From NCBI RefSeq assembly GCF_000156195.1, contig NZ_GG688337.1:1-51504 (forward strand): 51,504 nt of DNA. Direction: 5' to 3'. Source of the DNA: Bacteroides finegoldii DSM 17565. GTDB lineage: Bacteria; Bacteroidota; Bacteroidia; Bacteroidales; Bacteroidaceae. Numbering within the stretch: the first letter of the stretch is position 1; each line of letters starts with the position of its first letter. The position numbers and the translations under genes are program-made. Of this stretch, positions 34,243-42,618 are shown in pieces. The notes under the pieces are model-generated. The model saw only the letters and a program-made list of their open reading frames with translations. It ran no database searches and was not told the origin of the DNA.

Positions 34243-34608
34243 ATGGCTAAACATAATGAATTAGGAAAAGCCGGAGAAAATGCCGCAGTAACCTATCTGG
34301 AGCAACAAGGTTACATTATTCGTGACCGGAACTGGAGAAAAGGACATTTTGAACTGGATATTGTGGCTACCCAAAAGCAGGAATTAATTGTAGTGGAGGT
34401 AAAGACCCGCAGCAATACTCAATTTGCCGAACCGGAGGACGCTGTTGACATCCCTAAAATAAAACGTACCGTACGCGCTACGGATACCTATATGAGACTA
34501 TTTCAAATCGATGTACCTGTACGATTCGATATCATTACGGTAGTGGGCGAAGACGGAAACTTCAAGATCGAGCATATCAAAGAGGCGTTTTATCCTCCTT
34601 TATTTTAA
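34243..34608 (+). CDS. YraN family (UPF0102) putative endonuclease-like protein
   Basis: A 121-residue protein starting MAKHNELGKAGENAAV; an earlier TTG at 34231 lies in the promoter. It has the PD-(D/E)xK nuclease-like core: GEN in the first helix, D (HFELDIVA), and EVK (VVEVKTRS). UPF0102 proteins resemble Holliday-junction resolvases by fold but their role is not settled. A probable short leader or none. Followed by the YjbR-like gene 45 bases later. Confidence 0.85.
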   Translation: MAKHNELGKAGENAAVTYLEQQGYIIRDRNWRKGHFELDIVATQKQELIVVEVKTRSNTQFAEPEDAVDIPKIKRTVRATDTYMRLFQIDVPVRFDIITVVGEDGNFKIEHIKEAFYPPLF

Positions 34609-34653
34609 AATTCAAGACATAGAAGATACAAAATTATTATAAATTGATTAATT

Positions 34654-35010
34654 ATGAATGTTGAAACAGCCAGAGAATACAGCCTCAGCAAAAAAGCCGC
34701 TACGGAAGATATGCCTTTCGGTGATGATTTCCTGACAATCAGAGTCATGGGAAAAATGTTTTTATGTATTAGTTTCAATACGCCTGACAGGATTACGATG
34801 AAATGTGATCCAGACTACGCCATCGAATTGCGGGACCATTACAATGGCGTGGAAGGTGCTTGGCATTTTAACAAGAAATACTGGAACCAAGTATTCCTTG
34901 ACCGCGACCTAGATGATAAACTGATAAAACAATTGATCGACCATTCCTATGATGAAGTCCTCAAGAAGTTCCCCCAAAAACTACGTGCAAAATATGACGC
35001 CCTCCCCTGA
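34654..35010 (+). CDS. MmcQ/YjbR family protein
   Basis: A 118-residue protein with the CyaY-like fold of MmcQ/YjbR: MPFGDDFLTIRVMGKMFLCISF near the start, RITMKCDPDYAIELRDHY in the middle, and KYWNQVFLDRDLDDKLIKQLIDHSYDEVL. The family is often called DNA-binding on weak evidence. Its end overlaps the start of birA by about 17 bases. Confidence 0.88.
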   Translation: MNVETAREYSLSKKAATEDMPFGDDFLTIRVMGKMFLCISFNTPDRITMKCDPDYAIELRDHYNGVEGAWHFNKKYWNQVFLDRDLDDKLIKQLIDHSYDEVLKKFPQKLRAKYDALP

Positions 35011-35752
35011 AATATTCCCCGTTCCATTGATTCATATCAGTGAAACGAATTCGACCAATAACTACCTGCAAACTCTTTGTGCCCGGCAAAAAGTAGGGGA
35101 GTTGACGACCGTAGTTGCCGACTTTCAAACATCCGGACGAGGGCAACGTGGGAATTCTTGGGAATCAGAACCGCTCAAGAACCTCCTTTTTAGTTTTGTG
35201 CTTTTCCCTGTTTTTTGGGAAGCGCGCTGCCAGTTTCTTATTTCGCAGATTATATCTTTGGCTATTAAGGAAGAGTTAAGTACTTATACTGAGGACATTT
35301 CTATCAAATGGCCGAACGATATTTATTGGAAAGAGAAAAAGATTTGTGGAATATTAATCGAAAACGATTTGATGGGACGGAACATCTGTCAAAGCATTGC
35401 AGGAATCGGAATCAATATTAACCAGGAAGAATTCTACAGTCCGGCTCCCAATCCTGTTTCACTATATCAAATCACTGGAAAACGCCATGATGTCTTTAAG
35501 ATATTAAAGAATATCATGATCCGTGTTCAGTCTTATTATGCCAAACTTCAAAAAGGAGATATAACACAGATAACCAACCAATATGAAAAATCACTTTTCA
35601 GAAAAGAAGGAATGCACCGATATAAAGATATTGACGGTGAATTTCTGGCACGAATTATTTGTGTTGAGCCGGAAGGTAGGTTAATCTTAGAAGACGAAAA
35701 ACAGGTCCGAAGGGCTTATATGTTTAAGGAAGTGGAATATTTATTGAGATAA
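34994..35752 (+). CDS. birA: Biotin-[acetyl-CoA-carboxylase] ligase
   Basis: Attaches biotin to the carrier protein of biotin-dependent carboxylases. The 252-residue product has NSTNNYL, the biotin-adenylate loop TSGRGQRGNSW, KWPNDIYW and KICGILIEN. The N-terminal helix-turn-helix of E. coli BirA is absent, so it is a ligase only, not a repressor of biotin synthesis. The frame is open upstream to 34949 but overlaps the YjbR-like gene there; ATG at 34994 (MTPSPEIFP) leaves a short overlap typical of coupled genes. No own promoter seen. Confidence 0.92.
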   Translation: MTPSPEIFPVPLIHISETNSTNNYLQTLCARQKVGELTTVVADFQTSGRGQRGNSWESEPLKNLLFSFVLFPVFWEARCQFLISQIISLAIKEELSTYTEDISIKWPNDIYWKEKKICGILIENDLMGRNICQSIAGIGININQEEFYSPAPNPVSLYQITGKRHDVFKILKNIMIRVQSYYAKLQKGDITQITNQYEKSLFRKEGMHRYKDIDGEFLARIICVEPEGRLILEDEKQVRRAYMFKEVEYLLR

Positions 35753-35765
35753 AAATCTTTTATAT

Positions 35766-36818
35766 ATGAGAACTACATTATTTGCTTTGTTATTTTTCAT
35801 AATTAGTTGTGAAGACTCAGAAAACAGTCCTACCCCATCTATTAAAGAAAGCGATACTGATAACCAAGAAGAGTCTTATCAACTTCCTGTAATCTTCCAC
35901 ATCTTTTACGATGGGAGCGATTCAGACCAAACTGTGACAACTAAAAGAATAAAAGAAATTATTGATGCTTGCAATAAGTATTATGACAATTCGAATAACA
36001 AAAGTGTAGATATTCATTTGAAATTCATCCTTGCTACCCACAACAATGAGGGAAAAGTACTTTCTGAGGCTGGAATAGAGCGTATAAAAGTAAACAACGC
36101 AGAATTGGACTGTGACAATTTTATGGATGACAAGTCTAATATTCAATATCTATGGGATACCGACCAATACATCAATATTATGTTATATCGGTTCACAAAC
36201 AAAAATATATTAGGAATCTCTTACCTTCCATATACAGTCAAGCCGGACAAATTAGAAGGACTAAATCAACTTAATTTCTTACCAACACACTCCACTCTGA
36301 CATATCCTCACTGTATATCTATCAACAAATTATATATTAACGGGAAAGCCAATATAGAAGGACAAATCTATAATCCTTCAGATGTTATTGCCACCCTTGC
36401 CCATGAATTTGGACACTATCTAGGTTTATATCATACTTTCAATGAAACGAAAGACTCGGCAGGAAATATAATTACCAATCTATGTGAGGACACTGACTAT
36501 TGTACAGATACCCCTCCTTACAACAGAGATGAATATAAAGATTTTTTAGACAACTATATCCCTAAAAATGGAATCAAGATCACATTCAATGATTTACCAT
36601 ATCTTATGGAAAGGAAAAACTGTATGGATAATACCCAATCTACCCCAAACAACATCATGGACTATGAATACTCATACGTTAATCGCTTTACCAATGAACA
36701 AAAAAATAGAATCCGGTATGTGCTGGCACACAGTCCGTTGATTCCAGGAAAAAAGGTTACCAGAAGTATAACAAAGACATCGGCACCACAAGAATTTCCC
36801 ATGCGAACAATCAAATAA
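35766..36818 (+). CDS. Zinc metalloproteinase lipoprotein (BF0631-like, M43)
   Basis: A 350-residue lipoprotein: a short signal and lipobox ending in C15 (FFIISC), an Asp/Ser-rich linker, then the protease domain. The metzincin site HEFGHYLGLYH holds H213, E214, H217 and H223, and NNIMDYE provides the Met-turn. Two cysteine pairs (LCEDTDYCTD) probably bind. It resembles the BF0631 family of Bacteroides metalloproteinase lipoproteins, related to pappalysin. It starts 14 bases after birA and is noticeably more AT-rich than its neighbours. A bidirectional terminator follows. Substrate unknown; probably surface or periplasmic. Confidence 0.83.
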   Translation: MRTTLFALLFFIISCEDSENSPTPSIKESDTDNQEESYQLPVIFHIFYDGSDSDQTVTTKRIKEIIDACNKYYDNSNNKSVDIHLKFILATHNNEGKVLSEAGIERIKVNNAELDCDNFMDDKSNIQYLWDTDQYINIMLYRFTNKNILGISYLPYTVKPDKLEGLNQLNFLPTHSTLTYPHCISINKLYINGKANIEGQIYNPSDVIATLAHEFGHYLGLYHTFNETKDSAGNIITNLCEDTDYCTDTPPYNRDEYKDFLDNYIPKNGIKITFNDLPYLMERKNCMDNTQSTPNNIMDYEYSYVNRFTNEQKNRIRYVLAHSPLIPGKKVTRSITKTSAPQEFPMRTIK

Positions 36819-36830
36819 AACTGTATTATA

Positions 36831-36870
36831 GAAAAAGAGGTGAACCATTTTCAGCGATTCACCTCTTTTT
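36831..36870. terminator. Bidirectional terminator
   Basis: A perfect 13-bp stem AAAAAGAGGTGAA / TTCACCTCTTTTT with a 13-base loop. It serves both the metalloproteinase gene and the convergent TPR gene. Confidence 0.85.
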
Positions 36871-37534
36871 CTATTCTCAATATCTTATCCAATGTCTTTT
36901 GAGCCTCTGTTGACGGAAATTGTGAAATAACTTTTCTCAACGAATTCCGGGCCTTCTGATAACCGGTCGAAAAGACTTTTGATAATCCATCCCGATAACG
37001 CGCATATTGCATCTTAGTAGGCGATGCAAGTTTTTTAAAATCAGTATCCAACCGTTTCTTCTCCTTTTCAGCCATCAGATAATAGTAATTACCTAAGAAT
37101 ATATTAGCAGCCAGATTATCCGCATCCAACTGCAAAACCTTTTCATACATACGCAGAGCCTCCTTTTCCTGCCCACGGCACACTTGTATCTCAGCACATG
37201 CCTCCAGATAATCTACATTATCAGGAGTCTTTTGAAGCAATTCCTTGTAAAACAGATAAGCCTTGTCATAATTCCGATTCTTCCTATAAGCAGAAGCCAG
37301 TTCTACAGCTAATTTTGAACTAATATCACTACTCTTATCAATGCTCGTCCAATAGAACATCTCGGTACGGTCTATATCCAAACCGATTGTTTGGCGGAAA
37401 TAGCTCACAGCCTGTCCATGCTGCCCTGATTCAATGGCAGCAGACACTTTCTGCAACATTTCATCGACCGACTGCGCATTCAGCACCAGTGGCAATGAAA
37501 ACAATGATAAAAAGAAGATAGTTAAGGCTCTCAT
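36851..37534 (-). CDS. Exported TPR protein
   Basis: A 227-residue protein with a signal peptide (MRALTIFFLSLFSLPLVLNAQS). Tetratricopeptide-type helices run through about 25-220, with repeats in VELASAYRKNRNYDKAYLFYKELLQKTPDNVDYLEA and GNYYYLMAEKEKK. The open frame reaches 37567, but the promoter there (37567-37574) rules out that start; ATG at 37532-37534 leaves a 25-base leader. Partner proteins are not visible. Convergent with the metalloproteinase. Confidence 0.82.
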   Translation of the reverse strand: MRALTIFFLSLFSLPLVLNAQSVDEMLQKVSAAIESGQHGQAVSYFRQTIGLDIDRTEMFYWTSIDKSSDISSKLAVELASAYRKNRNYDKAYLFYKELLQKTPDNVDYLEACAEIQVCRGQEKEALRMYEKVLQLDADNLAANIFLGNYYYLMAEKEKKRLDTDFKKLASPTKMQYARYRDGLSKVFSTGYQKARNSLRKVISQFPSTEAQKTLDKILRIEKEVNR

Positions 37535-37566
37535 AATCCCACTTTTGTTATTTAGTTCGTGACACA

Positions 37567-37574
37567 CAAAGATA
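37567..37574 (-). promoter_or_regulatory. -7 box of the TPR gene
   Basis: The minus strand reads TATCTTTG, full consensus. Confidence 0.6.
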
Positions 37575-37595
37575 CAATAAAAAAAATAAAAGATG

Positions 37596-37603
37596 TACCT
37601 TTG
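37596..37603 (+). promoter_or_regulatory. -7 box of the MATE gene
   Basis: TACCTTTG, full consensus, 43 bases before the ATG. Confidence 0.55.
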
Positions 37604-37646
37604 CGGACGAAAAGAACAATCAATTTGATAAAAGTGTTTTTATACA

Positions 37647-38972
37647 ATGACAGATAAAAAACAGGTCACTGAAAACAGACGAATATTACAGATTGCCATC
37701 CCATCAATCATATCGAATATCACCGTTCCATTATTGGGACTCATCGATGTCACCATTGTAGGCCATCTCGGTTCTCCGGCCTATATCGGGGCCATCGCCG
37801 TAGGAGGAATGCTGTTCAATATCATCTACTGGATTTTCGGATTCCTTCGCATGGGGACCAGTGGAATGACTTCACAAGCTTACGGACAGCACGACCTTAA
37901 CGAAATCACCCGACTATTGCTACGTTCCGTCGGAGTAGGATTACTCATCGCTTTCTGTCTGCTGCTGCTTCAGTATCCCATTCTGCACTTGGCATTTACA
38001 TTTATAAAGACCACATCGGAGGTAGAACAACTGGCAACCACTTACTTCTACATCTGTATTTGGGGAGCTCCCGCCACCTTAGGGCTTTATGGATTTGCAG
38101 GCTGGTTCATCGGTATGCAGAACTCACGTTTTCCGATGTATATCGCCATTACCCAGAATATAGTTAATATTGTTGCCAGCCTATGTTTTGTTTACCTATT
38201 GGATATGAAAGTGGCAGGCGTAGCCGCAGGAACTCTTATTGCCCAATATGCAGGCTTCTTCATGGCTCTTTGGCTCTATATGCATTACTACCATACGCTC
38301 CACAAACGAATCGTCTGGAAAGAAATAATACAAAGACAAGCCATGTATCGCTTCTTTCAAGTTAACCGCGACATATTCTTCCGTACACTCTGTCTTGTCA
38401 TGGTCACTATGTTTTTCACCTCTGCCGGAGCAGCACAAGGAGAAGTCGTTTTAGCCGTCAACACTTTGCTTATGCAATTATTCACCTTATTCTCCTATGT
38501 CATGGATGGCTTTGCTTATGCCGGTGAGGCGTTGGCTGGACGTTATATCGGCGCAAAAAATCAAACAGGCCTCCGCAGTACCGTACATCATCTCTTTTAT
38601 TGGGGATTGGGCCTTTCGTTTCTATTCACCCTCTTATATTCAGTTGGCGGGAAAAGCTTTCTAGGCCTGTTAACCAATGATATTTCAGTAATCGCCGCTT
38701 CCGACTCCTACTTTTATTGGGCACTTATCATTCCATTAGCCGGTTTTTCCGCCTTTCTTTGGGATGGTATCTTTATCGGCGCTACCGCCACCCGCCAAAT
38801 GCTTTACTCCATGTTGGTAGCTTCCGCCAGCTTTTTCGGAATATATTACGGATTCCATTCCTTGTTGGGAAATCATGCCTTATGGTTGGCTTTCCTTGTT
38901 TATCTTTCACTAAGAGGAATCGTGCAAACTTTTTTAGGGAGACAAATCATGCGAAAAGTAATCGTTCCCTGA
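37647..38972 (+). CDS. MATE family efflux transporter
   Basis: A 441-residue inner-membrane protein with 12 predicted helices, using a sodium or proton gradient to expel drugs or metabolites. It is DinF-like: the segment PSIISNITVPLLGLIDVTIVGHLGSPAYIGAIAVGG near the N-terminus is the classic MATE first helix pair, and a second copy of the fold follows from about residue 230. The substrate is unknown. Its own promoter; 57 bases before pyrH. Confidence 0.9.
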   Translation: MTDKKQVTENRRILQIAIPSIISNITVPLLGLIDVTIVGHLGSPAYIGAIAVGGMLFNIIYWIFGFLRMGTSGMTSQAYGQHDLNEITRLLLRSVGVGLLIAFCLLLLQYPILHLAFTFIKTTSEVEQLATTYFYICIWGAPATLGLYGFAGWFIGMQNSRFPMYIAITQNIVNIVASLCFVYLLDMKVAGVAAGTLIAQYAGFFMALWLYMHYYHTLHKRIVWKEIIQRQAMYRFFQVNRDIFFRTLCLVMVTMFFTSAGAAQGEVVLAVNTLLMQLFTLFSYVMDGFAYAGEALAGRYIGAKNQTGLRSTVHHLFYWGLGLSFLFTLLYSVGGKSFLGLLTNDISVIAASDSYFYWALIIPLAGFSAFLWDGIFIGATATRQMLYSMLVASASFFGIYYGFHSLLGNHALWLAFLVYLSLRGIVQTFLGRQIMRKVIVP

Positions 38973-38997
38973 TGAGGAGTATCCGATAAATTATCTC

Positions 38998-39005
38998 TAT
39001 ATTTG
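38998..39005 (+). promoter_or_regulatory. -7 box of pyrH
   Basis: TATATTTG, full consensus, 24 bases before the ATG at 39030. Confidence 0.6.
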
Positions 39006-39029
39006 CGGAAAACATTAAAAGTAAAAGAT

Positions 39030-39740
39030 ATGGCAAAGTATAAAAGAATTCTACTAAAATTAAGCGGAGAGAGCCTGATGGGCGAAAAGCAATACGGCAT
39101 TGACGAAAAAAGATTGGCAGAATATGCGGAACAAATCAAAGAAATCCACGAACAAGGGATACAAATCGGCATTGTCATCGGAGGCGGAAATATTTTTCGT
39201 GGCCTAAGCGGAGCTAGTAAAGGTTTCGACCGTGTGAAAGGCGATCAAATGGGAATGTTGGCTACTGTCATCAACAGTCTTGCCCTCAGTTCGGCACTTG
39301 TTGCCACCGAGGTGAAAGCCCGTGTATTGACAGCAGTACGGATGGAACCTATCGGTGAATTTTACAGCAAATGGAAAGCCATCGAATGTATGGAAAACGG
39401 TGAAGTGGTTATCATGTCCGCAGGAACGGGAAATCCCTTCTTCACCACAGATACCGGTTCTTCACTGAGAGGAATTGAAATCGAAGCAGACGTTATGCTG
39501 AAAGGGACTCGTGTAGACGGTATCTATACAGCTGATCCCGAAAAAGATCCTACCGCAACCAAGTTTGACGACATCACTTATGATGAAGTTCTGAAACGTG
39601 GTCTGAAAGTTATGGATTTAACTGCTACTTGTATGTGCAAGGAAAATAATTTGCCTATCGTTGTATTTGATATGGATACGGTAGGCAACTTAAAGAAGGT
39701 AATCAGCGGAGAAGAAATAGGTACATTAGTACACAACTAA
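39030..39740 (+). CDS. pyrH: UMP kinase
   Basis: Phosphorylates UMP to UDP in pyrimidine synthesis; an amino-acid kinase fold, hexameric in other bacteria. The 236-residue product has ILLKLSGESL, IVIGGGNIFRG, DQMGMLAT and the C-terminal VFDMDTVGNLKKVI. The open frame begins with TTG at 39003, which lies inside the -7 box, so ATG at 39030 is the true start. Downstream is the second 22-bp palindromic array. Confidence 0.95.
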   Translation: MAKYKRILLKLSGESLMGEKQYGIDEKRLAEYAEQIKEIHEQGIQIGIVIGGGNIFRGLSGASKGFDRVKGDQMGMLATVINSLALSSALVATEVKARVLTAVRMEPIGEFYSKWKAIECMENGEVVIMSAGTGNPFFTTDTGSSLRGIEIEADVMLKGTRVDGIYTADPEKDPTATKFDDITYDEVLKRGLKVMDLTATCMCKENNLPIVVFDMDTVGNLKKVISGEEIGTLVHN

Positions 39741-39753
39741 TCTCCCGATCGAA

Positions 39754-39858
39754 TAAAATTAATCGTCTGACAGTTGATTCTTTTTCGTCTGACTACTGTC
39801 AGACGAAAGTTCAACAGTAGTCAGACGCAAGTTTAACTATTGTCAGACGATTAATTTT
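39754..39858. repeat. Four 22-bp palindromic units
   Basis: Units start at 39765, 39787, 39809 and 39831, exactly 22 bases apart. The outer parts follow GTYTRAC and GTCAGACG with variable centres (unit 2 GTCTGACTACTGTCAGACG; unit 3 is close to its reverse complement in the core). The full array is an imperfect inverted repeat with arms TAAAATTAATCGTCTGACA and its complement. It lies between pyrH and an EamA gene. See the array at 5239-5311, which has the same period and outer consensus. Confidence 0.82.
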
Positions 39859-39944
39859 ATGCATAAACAAGATTAGTTCCCTCTTTACTTAGAAATAGTT
39901 TTTAGCATACGAAAGATTAAATTATACTATCAACCGCCTAAACG

Positions 39945-39976
39945 CTTGTTTATCATTGACGAACTGCGTACTTTTG
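39945..39976 (+). promoter_or_regulatory. Promoter of the EamA gene
   Basis: CTTG at 39945-39948, 20 bases, TACTTTTG at 39969-39976. The possible start at 39956 lies inside, so ATG at 40004 is used. Confidence 0.65.
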
Positions 39977-40003
39977 CACGCCATAAAAAAAGGACTAAGA
40001 ACA

Positions 40004-40915
40004 ATGAATAACAAGACCAAAGGTTTTATCTATGGAGCCATTGCCGCTGCCAGCTACGGTATGAATCCTCTTTTTGCACTTCCGCTCTATGCAGCCGGAA
40101 TGAGTGTCGATACCGTTTTATTCTACCGTTATTTCTTTGCCGCAATCGTGCTGGGTATTCTGATGAAAATGCAGCGTCAATCCTTTGTGCTTCACAAGGC
40201 AGACGTCTTGCCCTTAGTCATTATGGGATTGCTGTTCTCTTTCTCATCGTTGCTCCTGTTTATGAGCTATAATTACATGGATGCCGGAATCGCTTCAACC
40301 ATCCTGTTTGTTTATCCGGTAATGGTAGCTGTTATTATGGGGGTGTTCTTCAAGGAAAAAATATCCGCAATTACAGTTTTCTCTATTCTGCTGGCACTTT
40401 CGGGTATTGCTTTGCTCTATCAAGGAGATGGTGATAAACCGCTATCCACGTTGGGGATCATCTTCGTACTGCTGTCTTCACTTTCATATGCTATATACAT
40501 AGTAGGTGTGAACCGCTCAACATTGAAAAACCTGCCAACCACCAAACTTACATTTTACGCCATCCTGTTCGGACTATCGGTTTACATCGTCCGTCTGAAC
40601 TTCTGTATGGAGCTGCAGGTTATACCATCCACCTGGTTATGGGCAGATACATTGGCTTTGGCTATTCTGCCAACCGCCATTTCATTGGTCTGCACCGCCT
40701 TAGCTATCCATTATATAGGCTCTACACCAACCGCCATTCTAGGTGCTTTGGAACCTGTGACAGCCTTATTTTTCGGTGTTATGCTGTTCCATGAGAAACT
40801 AACTCCTCGCTTAATGGTTGGTATTTTAATGATTATCACCGCCGTGACCTTGATTATCATCGGCAAATCACTCATAAAAAAGATGGGGATGCTGTTGCAG
40901 ATGAACAAAAAATAA
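40004..40915 (+). CDS. EamA/DMT family transporter
   Basis: A 303-residue drug/metabolite transporter with ten helices built from two EamA repeats: the first includes GAIAAASYGMNPLFALPLYAAG and YNYMDAGIASTILFVYPVMVA; the second includes SLSYAIYIVGVN and GSTPTAILGALEPVTALFFGVM. Such transporters export amino acids or metabolites; no substrate is visible. A frr promoter begins three bases after its stop. Confidence 0.88.
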   Translation: MNNKTKGFIYGAIAAASYGMNPLFALPLYAAGMSVDTVLFYRYFFAAIVLGILMKMQRQSFVLHKADVLPLVIMGLLFSFSSLLLFMSYNYMDAGIASTILFVYPVMVAVIMGVFFKEKISAITVFSILLALSGIALLYQGDGDKPLSTLGIIFVLLSSLSYAIYIVGVNRSTLKNLPTTKLTFYAILFGLSVYIVRLNFCMELQVIPSTWLWADTLALAILPTAISLVCTALAIHYIGSTPTAILGALEPVTALFFGVMLFHEKLTPRLMVGILMIITAVTLIIIGKSLIKKMGMLLQMNKK

Positions 40916-40917
40916 TA

Positions 40918-40925
40918 TACTTTTG
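40918..40925 (+). promoter_or_regulatory. -7 box of frr
   Basis: TACTTTTG, full consensus, 41 bases before the ATG, directly after the EamA stop codon. Confidence 0.55.
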
Positions 40926-40966
40926 CTACTTAATCAATCAAATAGCAACTTTAATTATCAAAAAAT

Positions 40967-41527
40967 ATGGTAGACGTAAAGACTTGCCTTGACAATGCAC
41001 AAGAAAAAATGGATATGGCTGTTATGTATCTGGAAGAAGCACTGGCACATATCCGCGCCGGAAAAGCGAGTACCCGACTGTTGGACGGTATCCGTGTAGA
41101 CTCTTACGGAAGTATGGTTCCTATCAGCAATGTAGCAGCCGTAACTACTCCCGATGCACGTAGTATCACCATCAAACCGTGGGATAAGAGTATGTTCCGT
41201 GTCATCGAAAAAGCGATTATCGACTCCGACCTCGGTATCATGCCTGAAAATAACGGCGAAGTGATCCGTATCGGTATTCCCCCTCTGACGGAAGAACGTC
41301 GTAAGCAATTGGCAAAACAGTGTAAAGGCGAAGGCGAAACTGCAAAAGTCAGCGTACGCAACGCCCGCCGAGACGGTATCGATGCACTTAAGAAAGCTGT
41401 AAAAGACGGATTGGCAGAGGATGAGCAAAAGAATGCGGAAGCGAAACTGCAAAAGATCCACGATAAGTATATCAAACAAATTGATGATATGCTTGCTGAA
41501 AAAGATAAAGAAATTATGACTGTATAA
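40967..41527 (+). CDS. frr: Ribosome recycling factor
   Basis: Works with EF-G to split the post-termination ribosome. The 186-residue product is full length and shows KMDMAVMYLEEALAHIRAGKAS, GSMVPISNVAAVTTPDARSITIKPWDKS and IPPLTEERRKQLAKQ. It is next to rsgA, another ribosome gene, across a structured gap. Confidence 0.95.
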   Translation: MVDVKTCLDNAQEKMDMAVMYLEEALAHIRAGKASTRLLDGIRVDSYGSMVPISNVAAVTTPDARSITIKPWDKSMFRVIEKAIIDSDLGIMPENNGEVIRIGIPPLTEERRKQLAKQCKGEGETAKVSVRNARRDGIDALKKAVKDGLAEDEQKNAEAKLQKIHDKYIKQIDDMLAEKDKEIMTV

Positions 41528-41618
41528 GTTGAGCATGGAGAGTTGAGAGTTGAAAGTTACTATGTAGTATACCAACAACGCGTTCAGCTCTCAATTCTCA
41601 ACTCTCAATTCTCAACTT
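41527..41618. repeat. Intergenic inverted repeat of GTTGAGA units
   Basis: GTTGAGCATGGAGAGTTGAG just after frr is complementary, with a few mismatches, to CTCAACTCTCAATTCTCAAC just before rsgA. The whole 91-bp gap could fold into one long hairpin. Similar runs are at 17981-18004. Confidence 0.65.
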
Positions 41619-42551
41619 ATGAAAGGATTAGTAATCAAAAACACAGGTAGCTGGTATCAGGTAAAGAGTGATGACGGACAGTTTATCGAATGTAAAATCA
41701 AAGGTAATTTCCGACTCAAAGGAATCCGAAGTACCAACCCGGTAGCGGTAGGCGACCGTGTCCAGATTATCCTTAACCAAGAAGGCACTGCCTTTATCAA
41801 CGAAATAGAAGATAGAAAAAACTACATTATCCGTCGTTCTTCCAATCTTTCCAAACAATCTCACATCCTTGCCGCCAACCTCGATCAATGTATGTTGGTG
41901 GTTACTGTCAATTATCCCGAAACTTCAACAATCTTTATTGACCGTTTTCTCGCATCTGCAGAAGCCTATCGGGTTCCTGTCAATTTGGTATTTAACAAAA
42001 TAGATGCCTACGATGAAGATGAGTTCCGATATTTGGACGCACTAATCAATCTATACACACATATCGGTTATCCCTGCTTCAAAGTTTCCGCCAAAAACGG
42101 TCATGGAGTAGAAGCAATCAGAAAGGCACTGGAAGGTAAGATTACACTGTTCTCCGGACATTCGGGAGTAGGAAAATCCACCCTTATCAATGCCATACTG
42201 CCGGGAATAGAAACAAAAACGGGTGAAATCTCTTCATATCACAACAAAGGAATGCATACTACCACTTTCTCCGAAATGTTCCCTGTGGACGGAGACGGAT
42301 ATATCATCGATACTCCCGGTATCAAAGGATTCGGTACATTCGATATGGAAGAAGAAGAAATCGGACATTACTTTCCCGAAATATTCAAAGTCTCCGCAGA
42401 ATGTAAATACGGCAACTGCACACACCGTCACGAACCGGGATGTGCTGTGCGCAAAGCGGTAGAGGAACATTTAATCAGCGAATCACGCTATACTTCCTAC
42501 CTAAATATGCTGGAAGATAAAGAGGAAGGAAAATACAGGGCAGCTTACTAG
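41619..42551 (+). CDS. rsgA: RsgA, ribosome small-subunit-dependent GTPase
   Basis: A GTPase that helps mature the 30S subunit. The order of G motifs is permuted, as in the family: NKID (126-129) first, then GHSGVGKS (180-187), then DTPG (231-234). An N-terminal OB fold (1-85) and a C-terminal zinc site (C262, C267, H269, C275) are present. The 310-residue length is normal. It follows frr after a hairpin. Confidence 0.94.
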   Translation: MKGLVIKNTGSWYQVKSDDGQFIECKIKGNFRLKGIRSTNPVAVGDRVQIILNQEGTAFINEIEDRKNYIIRRSSNLSKQSHILAANLDQCMLVVTVNYPETSTIFIDRFLASAEAYRVPVNLVFNKIDAYDEDEFRYLDALINLYTHIGYPCFKVSAKNGHGVEAIRKALEGKITLFSGHSGVGKSTLINAILPGIETKTGEISSYHNKGMHTTTFSEMFPVDGDGYIIDTPGIKGFGTFDMEEEEIGHYFPEIFKVSAECKYGNCTHRHEPGCAVRKAVEEHLISESRYTSYLNMLEDKEEGKYRAAY

Positions 42552-42618
42552 ATCAAAGAGAATAATAAACTGAAAAACATACAATAGCTTTATTAGCTAC
42601 ATAAACAATTTTAAAACC

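Noticed and set aside
37535..37567. Longer TPR protein starting at 37567
   Set aside because: Overlaps its own -7 box and adds residues before a clean signal peptide.
39003..39029. TTG start for pyrH
   Set aside because: Inside the promoter -7 box; ATG at 39030 starts the conserved protein.
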